This document shows positions 1 to 8,368 of a stretch of DNA of 24,572 bases, piece after piece. Position 1 is the stretch's first letter; every line of letters starts with the position of its first letter. A model generated the notes under the pieces. The model made no database searches. It worked only from the letters and a program-made list of their open reading frames with translations, and was not told the DNA's origin. Source of the stretch: an uncultured Lachnospiraceae bacterium (GTDB lineage: Bacteria > Bacillota > Clostridia > Lachnospirales > Lachnospiraceae); assembly GCA_910587295.1 (NCBI GenBank), contig CAJULP010000069.1:1-24572 (forward strand), in the 5' to 3' direction. Both the position numbers and the translations under genes were made by a program.

Positions 1-105
1 CGATTCTGGGAGACTCTTGAAAAGTTAGTTGGCGTTCTTGACGATTGGTTTTCAACTTTTCAGCAGCCAAATGACAAGCTTGCTACTCTATGCTCTTTTT
101 CCTAG
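1..105 (+). CDS. C-terminal end of an unidentified gene, possibly a transposase (partial, enters from left edge)
   Basis: An open frame runs from the first base to a TAG at 103-105, giving 34 codons (starting RFWETLEKLVGVLDDW). The composition is protein-like and rich in Trp, Phe, Leu and Asp. I do not recognise the family. Its stop lies only about 15-20 bases from the point where the opposite-strand sensor gene loses its coding character, which is how the end of an insertion sequence inserted in a gene usually looks. That makes a transposase C-terminus a reasonable inference, but no terminal inverted repeat or target duplication can be shown from this edge alone. It could equally be the end of any gene brought in by a deletion. 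Confidence 0.35.
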   Translation, partial: RFWETLEKLVGVLDDWFSTFQQPNDKLATLCSFS

Positions 106-393
106 AGTCAAACAGAAAGAATTAACGTCGTTTACTATATTCGTCTCCTTCATAGACTGAACAAAAGATTTATTAAAAAGAAGCCCATTGATGATCTTAT
201 CCATCTCTTTTAACGAACTGTCAATCTGATTTTGCACATTGAAAGCAAGTTGTGACTGAACTTCAATATTTTGCAAATATTGCTCCCTGTATAATAATCC
301 CATAGCAAAAATCATGATCACTGTCAGCGACACTAATAGAACAAGAGAGTAATTATAAAATTGTTTTCTCAGGTAATTTTGGTTCTTACGCAT
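88..393 (-). pseudogene. Truncated N-terminus of a membrane sensor (YesM-type histidine kinase or AraC-type membrane regulator)
   Basis: Translation from the ATG at 393-391, preceded by GGGAGAT, gives a basic start (MRKNQNYLRKQFYNYS), one transmembrane segment (about residues 15-37) and the beginning of an extracytoplasmic helical domain. The reading then runs into unrelated sequence around 118-121 and stops at 88-90. Full-length proteins of this type are 500-700 residues; only about 90 genuine residues remain. Such sensors commonly lie divergently beside sugar-binding lipoprotein genes and control the ABC operon, which fits the position here. The kinase or DNA-binding part is missing, so either family is possible. 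The gene start is real; loss of function is inferred from the truncation. Confidence 0.6.
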
Positions 394-426
394 AAATCCA
401 TCTCCCACACCCCTATGCTGTCCCAA

Positions 427-644
427 AATATAATGCGCAAGCCAGGGTTTATGGTCAGTGTACCACAGAAAAAAGGAGCATTACAAGCCCTGTTTGCACA
501 GGAAAATCAAGTTTACTATTTTACATGAAGGAGGTTTAAGATTTTATTTTTTCACATGAAAGCAAATGCATTATAATTATATATGAGATATTTTTATCCT
601 GAAATCCGTACTGTCACAATATACTGAAAAAACAGGGGGAATTT
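427..644 (+). promoter_or_regulatory. Intergenic promoter region between the sensor fragment and the first binding-protein gene
   Basis: This AT-rich spacer holds the best promoter candidate for the first lipoprotein gene: a -35 TTTTCA at 549-554 (four of six matches), 17 bases, and a perfect -10 TATAAT at 572-577. It would give a leader of about 60 bases before the ATG at 645, which has AGGGGGA upstream. The motif ACATGAA occurs twice (523-529 and 553-559) in a similar AT-rich context and could be a regulator half-site, but that is speculative. No catabolite-repression (cre) palindrome was found. Confidence 0.5.
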
Positions 645-1901
645 ATGAAAAAGACGATATTATCGGCACTATGCATCATAATCTTATTATGCGCCTGCGG
701 GCAGAAAGAAGATATCGACAAGCGGGATGAAACGGTTTCTCTGACTTTCATGATGCCCCAATCTCACGCAAAAGATTTTTTGCTGGAACTGATCGATACC
801 TATGAAAGCGAACATCCGGGAATCATAATAGAGATCCAGCGGATTCCCGATGATCAATGGATTGATCTTGTACATTCCAAAGCTGCCGTGGGGGAAATGC
901 CGGACCTTATCAGGCTGGATAAATGGGTGCCTGAGGCTGTGGGTACCAAACATTTTGTTGAATTTGGGCAGGAAACGCCCTGGTACGAAAGAGTCCTTCC
1001 TGAACAGCTAAATAATAAATTGATCGGAGGAAAGCTTTACGGACCGCCTATTTCTTCCACCAGCGGCATTGGACTTATATATAATGAAGAAATATTTTCA
1101 GACCTTTCAATCAAAACCCCTAATACCATAGAAGAATTTTATCAGGTTTGCGAAACGATCCGTCAGGCCGGAATCACCCCTTTATATGCCTCTGACAAAG
1201 AGGCCTGGACCATACAGGCAGCTTTCAACTGCATGGTGATGCAGTCCACAGATGATACCCTCTGGACCGATCTTATCACCAGCCGGACAAAATGGTCGGA
1301 TGTTCCAGAATATCATAAGATTTTGGAAGATATCCACACATTGCGGACACTTGGGTATACAAATAAAAATCATATGGAAGCAACCTACAACAGCGCAGTG
1401 GAGGCTGTAGCCGGCGGACAGGCAGCTATGTATGTCATGGGGCAGTTTTTTATAGCCGATGTGCTCCAAAAGAATCCTGAATGTAAGCTTAGGATGATCC
1501 CTTTCCCATATAACGGCAGCGACCTTTTGTCCGTAGTCAGCGGAGCAGGCTTATTTTCTGTCTGTAAAGACTCCGGCCATGTTAAGGAAGCGGAAGAATT
1601 TCTGGATTGGTTTTCCCAGCCGGAACACATGAACAAATTTAACGAAGGCTGGAATCATCCACCCGTATTTAAAGAACAGGATTTACATATGCCTGACTGG
1701 CAGCAATCCATTTACGACAAATATATCGTTCCCGGCAAAACAGTGGTACAGATTGATGAAACCTTAAACGGCATCAACTTAAACGGCTTATGGAACAATT
1801 TAAAAGAGATGATGTCGGGCCGGATGAATGCCGCTAAAGTGCTGGAAAGCTGGGATGAAGATTTCAGTGAACAGATGCGCTATCAGAAAGAAAACAGCTG
1901 A
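645..1901 (+). CDS. Sugar ABC transporter substrate-binding lipoprotein (family 1)
   Basis: A 418-residue extracellular solute-binding protein of the MalE/family 1 type. It has a lipoprotein signal peptide: basic MKK, a hydrophobic core and a lipobox ending at Cys18 (LLCAC), so it should be anchored outside the membrane. Typical family features follow, such as the early TFMMP strand, WIDLVHSKAAVGEMPDL and the C-terminal helix with AEEFLDWFS. RBS AGGGGGA precedes the ATG. It is intact, unlike the second binding protein just downstream. It might serve the permeases at 3367-5142 or act with the adjacent sensor as a ligand-sensing accessory; sequence alone cannot decide. The sugar ligand is unknown, but the downstream enzymes suggest a uronate-containing oligosaccharide. 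Confidence 0.85.
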   Translation: MKKTILSALCIIILLCACGQKEDIDKRDETVSLTFMMPQSHAKDFLLELIDTYESEHPGIIIEIQRIPDDQWIDLVHSKAAVGEMPDLIRLDKWVPEAVGTKHFVEFGQETPWYERVLPEQLNNKLIGGKLYGPPISSTSGIGLIYNEEIFSDLSIKTPNTIEEFYQVCETIRQAGITPLYASDKEAWTIQAAFNCMVMQSTDDTLWTDLITSRTKWSDVPEYHKILEDIHTLRTLGYTNKNHMEATYNSAVEAVAGGQAAMYVMGQFFIADVLQKNPECKLRMIPFPYNGSDLLSVVSGAGLFSVCKDSGHVKEAEEFLDWFSQPEHMNKFNEGWNHPPVFKEQDLHMPDWQQSIYDKYIVPGKTVVQIDETLNGINLNGLWNNLKEMMSGRMNAAKVLESWDEDFSEQMRYQKENS

Positions 1902-2009
1902 CAGTTTAATATTTTACATCATCCGTGTATAGGATATTACATTTTCGAAATGATTCGTTTCCGGTATGATAAACGCATAAGAAAGAAAAAGAAGGGCAGG
2001 AAACGAATT

Positions 2010-3279
2010 ATGAAAAAGATGAAACTATTTGCAGCATTACTGCTAGGTACAGCACTCGTTGCCAGCGGCTGTGGAAACACTAAGAGCGAAGAAACACCCA
2101 CCCAGCCTGACGCTTCCACTAAAGCGGAATCTCCAGCCCAGGCCGAAGAACCCGCACCGGCAGATGAGCCCGAAGAAGAAGCAGCAGACACCGAAACAGA
2201 AGCGCCCGAGGAGCTTTCCGGGGAACTGACTTACTGGTCCATATGGAACGATACCGAACCTCAGGGGGAAGCATGGCAGGAAATCATTAACGGATTTATG
2301 GATAAGTATCCCAATGTAAAAGTAAATGTGCAATGGTGTGGCCGCGACAATAAAAAAATCCTGAAACCGGCACTGGAAGGCGGGGAAGTGATTGATATCT
2401 TCGAATATCCCCTGGAAATCGATTTAAATGAATACATATTGGATCTAAGCCCTTATGTGGATACGGCATATGATACCACCGGAGGCAAGACCTTCCGCGA
2501 GACCCTGCTTCCGAGCCTTTTGACCACCCCTCAGGACATGACCGGAAGATCCGATATCATCCCTGCGATCGGGTATAAGCCCTGGATATCTGTCTTTATG
2601 TATAACGGAACCGTCTTTGAGGAAGCCGGCGTAACGGAAGAACCTAAAACATGGGAAGAACTGGACGCTGCCTGCGCTAAGATCAAAGAAGCCGGCTACT
2701 CCCCTATCACTTTTGACGACGCTTATGCTTCCTGGCTGCCCGGAATGTACCTTGCAAGAGCAAAAGGCCGGCAACAAATGGCCTTCCGGTCAAATTGATT
2801 TCGGCAGCGGCAAGGTTGGTATGTATTACAATTTATCGGGTCTTCCCACTGAAGTGGCAGATGTTACAGGACCTGACTTTAAATGGGGCGGTTTCTCCTA
2901 TCCCGATGTTCCGGGCGGGCTTTCCACCTGCGGCGTTGAAGATCCTGCCGGGTGTACACTCCTTGCAGTCAATAAAAACACTGCCGACCCTGAACTTGCC
3001 ATGGCATTTGTCACCTATGCGCTGAGCGTTGAAAATGATGCTCTTATGGTTGAAAAAGCCGGAATCACTCCTGCTACTCTGGATACCGAATGGCCTTCCA
3101 CGCTGGTAAACATAAAGCCTGCGTTTGAATCGGTACAGGTTTCCTTAAAATCCGGCGGAGATATCGGATCAAATGCCGATCTGGCGCCTACTATTTCCGA
3201 AAACTTTATCAAATTGGCTGCCGGTCAAATCTCAGCAGATGAATTTGTTGCAAACATGACAGCCGCTGCAAAACAGTAA
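2010..3279 (+). pseudogene. Second sugar-binding lipoprotein gene, broken by internal deletion and frameshift
   Basis: The start is the ATG at 2010 (GGGCAGGAAA upstream), giving MKKMKLFAALLL and a lipobox ending VASGC (Cys21), followed by a 45-residue Glu/Ala/Pro linker. The first frame is family-like until the segment ending LARAKG (about 2768), then reaches a stop at 2796-2798. The second frame carries the rest of the same protein from about AGNKWPSGQIDFGSGKVGMY (2770) to the stop at 3279. In the intact neighbour about 85 residues separate the equivalent ITPLY and GQAAMY positions; here only about 37 do. Roughly 50 codons therefore appear to be missing as well as the frame being shifted. 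The product cannot be a normal binding protein. Whether this is fixed in the population or an assembly error is untested. Confidence 0.8.
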
Positions 3280-3296
3280 TTCTACAGAATCAGCAA

Positions 3297-3334
3297 GGGC
3301 TGTTGCATAATGGTGATATGCAGCAGCCCCTTTT
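3297..3334 (+). terminator. Rho-independent terminator/attenuator between binding-protein and permease genes
   Basis: A 12-base-pair stem (GGGCTGTTGCAT at 3297-3308 with ATGCAGCAGCCC at 3318-3329, one G-U pair), a 9-base loop, then TTTT at 3331-3334. It sits 17 bases after the binding-protein stop and before the RBS of the first permease. Partial terminators in this place are common in ABC operons, where they keep the binding protein more abundant than the permeases. Confidence 0.75.
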
Positions 3335-3366
3335 AACTGATAGGAAACTATGTCAGGAGGACATTT

Positions 3367-4269
3367 ATGAATAAGAAAAAATGGTTTGTCATTCGGTTTC
3401 TTGCACCGGCAACATTATGCCTGTTGGTCATATTTTTATATCCTATGATAAGGACCGTACTGATGAGTTTTCACAAAGTGGGCTATGTAACCGACAATAT
3501 GACAAAATGGGAGTTTACCGGCCTGGGAAACTATATAAAATTAATGAACAGCCCTCTCTTCCGGCAGTCATTAATTAATATCCTCAAAATCTGGCTGATT
3601 GGCGGAGCCGTAATTCTCGGACTTGCAATGGTATATTCCGTGATCATCACATCCGGTATCAGGGGGAAAAATTTCTGGCGTTCCATGTTGTATCTCCCTC
3701 ATATCATCAGCTCCGTTGCCCTTGCCACAATGTGGCTCCAATACGTTTTTGATAATCAATACGGGTTAATGAAACGCCTTTTTGAATTTCTTCACTTAGA
3801 CGCCATGGCTAATTTCCAGTGGACCGCACCGGAAAACCTGTTTCTTTCCATGATGATCTCTTATGGTTACGCCGGAATCGGGTTTTATATGCTGATTATG
3901 GCAGCCGGTATTGACAGCATCAGTGAAGATTATTATGAAGCATCCAGAATAGAAGGGGCAGGTCTTATAAAGCAGTTCTTTTATATTACCCTGCCAATGT
4001 TAAAGGACATCATCAAGCGGAGCATCATTTTATACTCTGCTGCAGCGGCAGGATTTTTTGTATACTCCACCCTTTTCTCCTTCAATATGGAAAACGCGAC
4101 GGTAACGCCCATGGTCTATATGTATGAAGTAGTATTCGGATCCAGCATCGGAACCACCGCCACAGATTTAAACGTAGGCGCAGGCGCTGCTGCCGGGGTA
4201 TTGATCATGGTTCTTGTTCTGATCGTCAATGCTGTGCTAAGCCGGATCATTCCGACAGAAAGTGAATAA
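3367..4269 (+). CDS. Sugar ABC transporter permease, MalF/LplB type
   Basis: A 300-residue inner-membrane protein of the binding-protein-dependent permease family, with about six transmembrane segments (the first at residues 9-29). The diagnostic EAA loop that docks the ATPase is visible as EASRIEGAG at about residues 192-200, followed by FFYITLPML. Length is normal for MalF/LplB-type sugar permeases. It has a strong RBS (AGGAGG seven bases before the ATG) and is followed 15 bases later by its partner permease. No ATPase gene lies nearby, so the pair probably uses a shared MsmX/UgpC-type ATPase encoded elsewhere, as is usual for Firmicutes oligosaccharide importers. Substrate is inferred from the downstream enzymes only. 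Confidence 0.9.
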   Translation: MNKKKWFVIRFLAPATLCLLVIFLYPMIRTVLMSFHKVGYVTDNMTKWEFTGLGNYIKLMNSPLFRQSLINILKIWLIGGAVILGLAMVYSVIITSGIRGKNFWRSMLYLPHIISSVALATMWLQYVFDNQYGLMKRLFEFLHLDAMANFQWTAPENLFLSMMISYGYAGIGFYMLIMAAGIDSISEDYYEASRIEGAGLIKQFFYITLPMLKDIIKRSIILYSAAAAGFFVYSTLFSFNMENATVTPMVYMYEVVFGSSIGTTATDLNVGAGAAAGVLIMVLVLIVNAVLSRIIPTESE

Positions 4270-4284
4270 TTAAGGGGAAATGAC

Positions 4285-5142
4285 ATGAAAAAAACAAATA
4301 TTTTAAGAAAAGAAGCTAAAAAACAGCTCCGTTTCTGGCCCGGATATGTTCTTTTACTCATATGGCTGACATTTACCGTTGCCATGATCGGCTGGATCGT
4401 CTTAGCTTCCTTTAGTACTACCAGAGAAATATTCAGCAATGAAATTTTACACAGCGGTTTTCATTTTGAAAATTATGCCAATGTCTTATCAAAGCATAAA
4501 ATGTCCGTATATTTTATAAACAGTATCATTTACTGCGTCAGCGGATGCGCCGGGATCATACTGGTATCCGCCCCGGCGGCCTATGTGCTTGCAAGGATTG
4601 TATTTAAGGGAAAAAGCTTTATTAACAATATATTTGTAGTGTCCATGTCCATCCCTTCGGTAATGCTCATTTTACCGTTGTTTAAAATGGCTACTTCCCT
4701 GAACCTGATCGGTTCAAGATGGACTCTGATCATCCTGTATATCTGTATCAATGTACCTTTTGGCGTATTTTTCCTGATTGGCTTTTTTGCCTCTCTTCCA
4801 AAAGCGCTGGAAGAAGCTGCCGAGATTGACGGATGCACGCCGGATCAGGCATTCTGGAAAATTATGTTCCCCTTAGCACAGCCCGGGATCATGACGCTTA
4901 CCATATTTAATTTCATCACCATCTGGAATGAATATTTTATGGCCCTTATCTTTGCCAACAAGACCGAGCTGCGTACTGTTTCCACCGGTCTGCAGGCTAT
5001 CATGCAGTCCATGAAATACTCCGGAGACTGGGCCGGGTTATTTGCAGGCGTTATCATTGTTTTTCTGCCTACTTTCCTGCTCTATCTCTTTTTATCCAAA
5101 AAAATCATTGCCGGCGTTACCGGCGGCGCTGTTAAAGGATAA
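4285..5142 (+). CDS. Sugar ABC transporter permease, MalG type
   Basis: A 285-residue membrane protein, the second half of the permease heterodimer. It has a cytoplasmic basic N-terminus, about six transmembrane segments and the EAA loop EEAAEIDGC (near residues 173-181) followed by FWKIMFPLAQPG, which is typical of MalG-type proteins. The RBS is AGGGGAA and the gene begins 15 bases after the first permease. Its stop is 11 bases before the polysaccharide lyase, so transport and cleavage genes are almost certainly co-transcribed. It appears intact. Confidence 0.9.
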   Translation: MKKTNILRKEAKKQLRFWPGYVLLLIWLTFTVAMIGWIVLASFSTTREIFSNEILHSGFHFENYANVLSKHKMSVYFINSIIYCVSGCAGIILVSAPAAYVLARIVFKGKSFINNIFVVSMSIPSVMLILPLFKMATSLNLIGSRWTLIILYICINVPFGVFFLIGFFASLPKALEEAAEIDGCTPDQAFWKIMFPLAQPGIMTLTIFNFITIWNEYFMALIFANKTELRTVSTGLQAIMQSMKYSGDWAGLFAGVIIVFLPTFLLYLFLSKKIIAGVTGGAVKG

Positions 5143-5153
5143 AGGAGGAGCCT

Positions 5154-7181
5154 ATGGGAAAAACAGACTTTTTTAACAGAATCAGAAATATCTTCGGCGT
5201 GGATAACCCTCACGGCATAACAGAATATTGTCAAAAATACTGGTCAAACGATGTAGATCACGTACTTGATACCGCACAAAATGCCTGTCAAAACCAGTTT
5301 CAGTTTGATTTTCGCTGGGATATGGAACGAACTTATGAGCCGGTGCGCTTTGAAAATGATATTGACTGGATCCTGATTCCTTTCGGAGACAGAGAATTTT
5401 TGTGGCAGCTTAACCGGCACCGTTTCCTGCTTTGCCTTGGCCAGGCCTACCTGATGACCGGCGATGAGTCTTACGCCTTCCATTATGCAAGACTCCTTCA
5501 CGACTGGATTATGCGTGCGCAGGAAGGCGAAAACATTGACCTTGGCCCATGGCGCACGTTAGAGACCGGTCTGCGGGCTGAAATCTGGCTTCGGTCTTTA
5601 TGCATGACAGAACATAGCCCCCATATCGGTGATGAACTGATCTCTCTTGTGGAGACCTCCATGGAAAAGCATGCCGACAGGCTTTTGGAGCACTTTTCCG
5701 AGCACAAATACATCAGCAACTGGGGCGTACTGGAAAGCTGTGGTCTGCTTTTGTTTTCCCTTGCCGAAAGACCGGATCATCCCCGGAAAAAGCTTTGGGA
5801 GGAAACAGCCATAAAGCGCCTTACCCTTGCCGCAAACATTCAGGTACTGCATGACGGAACCCAGTGGGAACAGTCGCCCATGTACCATAACGAAGTATAC
5901 CAATGTTTCTGGAGCGCCTTTTATTACGGGAAAAAGGCCTCTGTTCCCATGCCCCGGGAAATAGAAGAGGTCATCCGCAAAATGGCCTATGTGAACGGAA
6001 TATGGAAAAAGCCTGACCACACCCAGTTTACCCAGGGAGACAGCGATGCTTCGGACCTTCGTGACCAGATTACGGCTGGCGCTTATCTTTTACAGGATCC
6101 TGTCTTGAAGTATTTGGGTTATGAACGTCTGGATTACGAAAATGTCTGGCAGTTCGGTTATCAGGCATGTGAAGCTTATCTTCAAATAGAATGCAAAGAA
6201 CCTGATTTTTCTTCCGCCCAGCTCCCCTTTAGCGGCAACTACTATTTCAGGAGCAATTGGGGAACAGACGGCAGTCTCCTGCATTTTCACTGCGGCGATA
6301 CCGGGGGCGGACACGGACATGCGGATAAGCTTCATGTGGATCTGGTGCTAAACGGGGAAGATATCCTTATAGACAGCGGCCGCTATACCTATGTGGACGG
6401 GGATGTACGCTACGCCTTAAAAGGTCCTTATGCCCATAATGTCACTGTCGTGGATAACCTGCCCTTTTCCCCCTGCAAAGATTCCTGGATAAACCAGTCT
6501 CTATGCACCTGCTTAAAACAGCAATACTTTGAAGGGAAAACAGGGGCTTTCGTGGAAGGCAGCCATACCGGATATTTGAGCCAGGGTGTCCTTTCCAGCA
6601 GGCGCATTATTTGGATCAAACCGGATATCTATGTGCTGGCAGACTATTTTTATGCCACGGGATACCATACCTATGAATCCTTCTACCACTTCGGGCGGCA
6701 GGGGAAGCTCTCTTTAACAGGCAGCCATGCGGCACATTTTTCCGGGGAGCAGACGGATGCCTTCCTCCAGACCGTTTCCGGGGATGGGGCACACACAATC
6801 ATTGAGTCAAACCAATCCTGCCATTATAACGAGATATCCCAAAACCAGACCCTTGCAGTCACCAATGAATGGGAAGGAGATTTCCACCGGATCACGGTGG
6901 TAAACGGCGGCAAAAAGGGAATTGCAAGACCGGTTTCCGTAACCTCCCTTCCCGTCCGTTCTATCGTGCATGATACGGAAATCTCCCCTGCAGATACGGA
7001 AGCATTCCGGATCTGTTCGGGGGAATCCGAATATATCCTGCTGCTTTGCCACAGGGAAATCATGACCCCAACGGATATCTTAAAATGTGAAAACTGCATT
7101 GGCTACGGGAAAGCCGTATTGTTTGACAGGACAAACGAAAAACAGGAAATTTTATCCGGCGAAACCCTGGCCTGGTTTTAG
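5154..7181 (+). CDS. Heparinase II/III-family polysaccharide lyase (cytoplasmic)
   Basis: A 675-residue protein matching the heparinase II/III superfamily. Roughly residues 20-310 form the alpha/alpha-toroid part (WDM, SNWGVLES, YHNEVYQCF). Roughly residues 360-590 form the beta-sandwich part carrying the hallmark GHGHADKLHVD near residue 385 and DSGRYTY near 412. Enzymes of this fold cleave uronate-containing polysaccharides by beta-elimination, leaving a 4,5-unsaturated uronate. There is no signal peptide, so it should act on imported oligosaccharides in the cytoplasm. It follows the permeases by 11 bases with an excellent RBS (AAAGGAGGA) and is followed by a GH88 enzyme that would use its product. 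The exact PL family (for example PL12, 15 or 21) and substrate are not resolvable by eye. No lesion seen. Confidence 0.85.
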   Translation: MGKTDFFNRIRNIFGVDNPHGITEYCQKYWSNDVDHVLDTAQNACQNQFQFDFRWDMERTYEPVRFENDIDWILIPFGDREFLWQLNRHRFLLCLGQAYLMTGDESYAFHYARLLHDWIMRAQEGENIDLGPWRTLETGLRAEIWLRSLCMTEHSPHIGDELISLVETSMEKHADRLLEHFSEHKYISNWGVLESCGLLLFSLAERPDHPRKKLWEETAIKRLTLAANIQVLHDGTQWEQSPMYHNEVYQCFWSAFYYGKKASVPMPREIEEVIRKMAYVNGIWKKPDHTQFTQGDSDASDLRDQITAGAYLLQDPVLKYLGYERLDYENVWQFGYQACEAYLQIECKEPDFSSAQLPFSGNYYFRSNWGTDGSLLHFHCGDTGGGHGHADKLHVDLVLNGEDILIDSGRYTYVDGDVRYALKGPYAHNVTVVDNLPFSPCKDSWINQSLCTCLKQQYFEGKTGAFVEGSHTGYLSQGVLSSRRIIWIKPDIYVLADYFYATGYHTYESFYHFGRQGKLSLTGSHAAHFSGEQTDAFLQTVSGDGAHTIIESNQSCHYNEISQNQTLAVTNEWEGDFHRITVVNGGKKGIARPVSVTSLPVRSIVHDTEISPADTEAFRICSGESEYILLLCHREIMTPTDILKCENCIGYGKAVLFDRTNEKQEILSGETLAWF

Positions 7182-7221
7182 ATTGATCATGCGCAAAATA
7201 CAGCGCGGAAATGAGGAAGAC

Positions 7222-8337
7222 ATGAACAGAGAAAAAGTAAAACACGCATTTACTGCCGCACAGGAAATCGTAAAGTCGCACCTTAAGGATTTCAAAGGCG
7301 GTTTCCCGGCCCCCGCAAGCGAAAACCAGTTTTATCCCAAAATAGAAAACATCGACTGGACAGCAGGCTTTTATACAGGGATGCTGTGGATGTTTTATGA
7401 GGAAAGCAAAGACACAATTTTCCGTGAAACAGCACAGGAACACCTGAAAAGTTTTGATAACAGAATCAACAAACGTATCTGGGTCGACCACCACGACATG
7501 GGCTTTATCTACAGTCCTTCCTGTGTAGCGGCTTACAAATTGACCGGAAATACAAAAGCAAAGGAAACTGCTTTAAAGGCTGCCAGCAATCTCCGCAGCC
7601 GCTTTCAGGAAAAAGGGCAGTTTATTCAGGCCTGGGGAATGATCGGTGACACAAACGAATACCGGCTGATCATCGACTGCCTTTTAAATCTCCCGCTGTT
7701 ATACTGGGCTTTTGAGGAAACAAAAGATATTAGTTACCAGGAAGTGGCATTAGCCCATTTAAAGACGGCCCTTTCCGTACTGATACGGGATGATTTTTCC
7801 ACCTACCACACCTACTATTTTAACCAGAAAGACGGCAGCCCTGCTTACGGCGCTACCAAACAGGGCTACTCTGACGAATCGGCATGGTCCAGAGGGCAGG
7901 CATGGGGGATCTACGGTATTGCGCTTAACTACCCTCATTACAGGAAAGATTCACTGAAAACCACCTGGAAAGGCGTTACCGATTATTTCCTTGCTCATCT
8001 GCCCAAAGATCTGGCTGCCTACTGGGATCTATATTTTATGGAAGGGGATGAACCCCGGGACAGTTCCGCTTCCGCCATTGCCGTATGCGGTATTTTGGAA
8101 GCCTGCCGCCAGAAACTTTGCCCGGAATCCTACAGGCAAAAAGCATACGCCATTTTGGAAAGTCTGATCGATCATTACGCTGCCAAAACAGAAGATGTCG
8201 GAAACGGCGTGCTGAAACACTCCACTTACGGACGGCTCCTCGGCGAAGGGATTGACGAATACTGCCTGTGAGGCGACTATTTCTATGTGGAAGCGCTGAT
8301 GCGCGCGCTCCACCCCGATTGGGAAATGTACTGGTAA
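7222..8337 (+). pseudogene. GH88 unsaturated uronyl hydrolase, in-frame TGA near the C-terminus
   Basis: Glycoside hydrolase family 88 removes the 4,5-unsaturated uronate created by lyases. Both expected catalytic aspartates are present: Asp92 in HHDMGF and Asp152 in IIDCLLNLPLL. The WSRGQAWG motif is also intact. I place the start at 7222 (GAGGA upstream); earlier ATGs overlap the lyase gene and lack an RBS. The frame stops at TGA 8269-8271 after IDEYCL, but the same frame continues GDYFYVEALMRALHPDWEMYW to a TAA at 8335-8337. Family members carry WGDYFY at this place, so the TGA replaces a Trp TGG. The stop removes 22 residues including a conserved helix. Function is probably reduced or lost, although the catalytic core would be translated. 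No signal peptide: cytoplasmic. Confidence 0.85.
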
Positions 8338-8368
8338 CCGGAAAACACGGCACAGAAAAGAGGAGATT

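Noticed and set aside
2765..2800. Programmed ribosomal frameshift in the second binding protein
   Set aside because: No slippery heptamer or downstream pseudoknot is apparent, and about 50 family residues are missing, which a frameshift alone cannot explain.
5598..6020. Long minus-strand open frame opposite the lyase gene
   Set aside because: It lies wholly inside a clear heparinase II/III coding region, has no RBS and shows no recognisable protein pattern, so it is a shadow.
8269..8271. TGA decoded as Trp or selenocysteine
   Set aside because: Normal genes in the window end in TGA, no selenocysteine insertion element is evident after it, and the family has Trp here, so a nonsense mutation is simpler.
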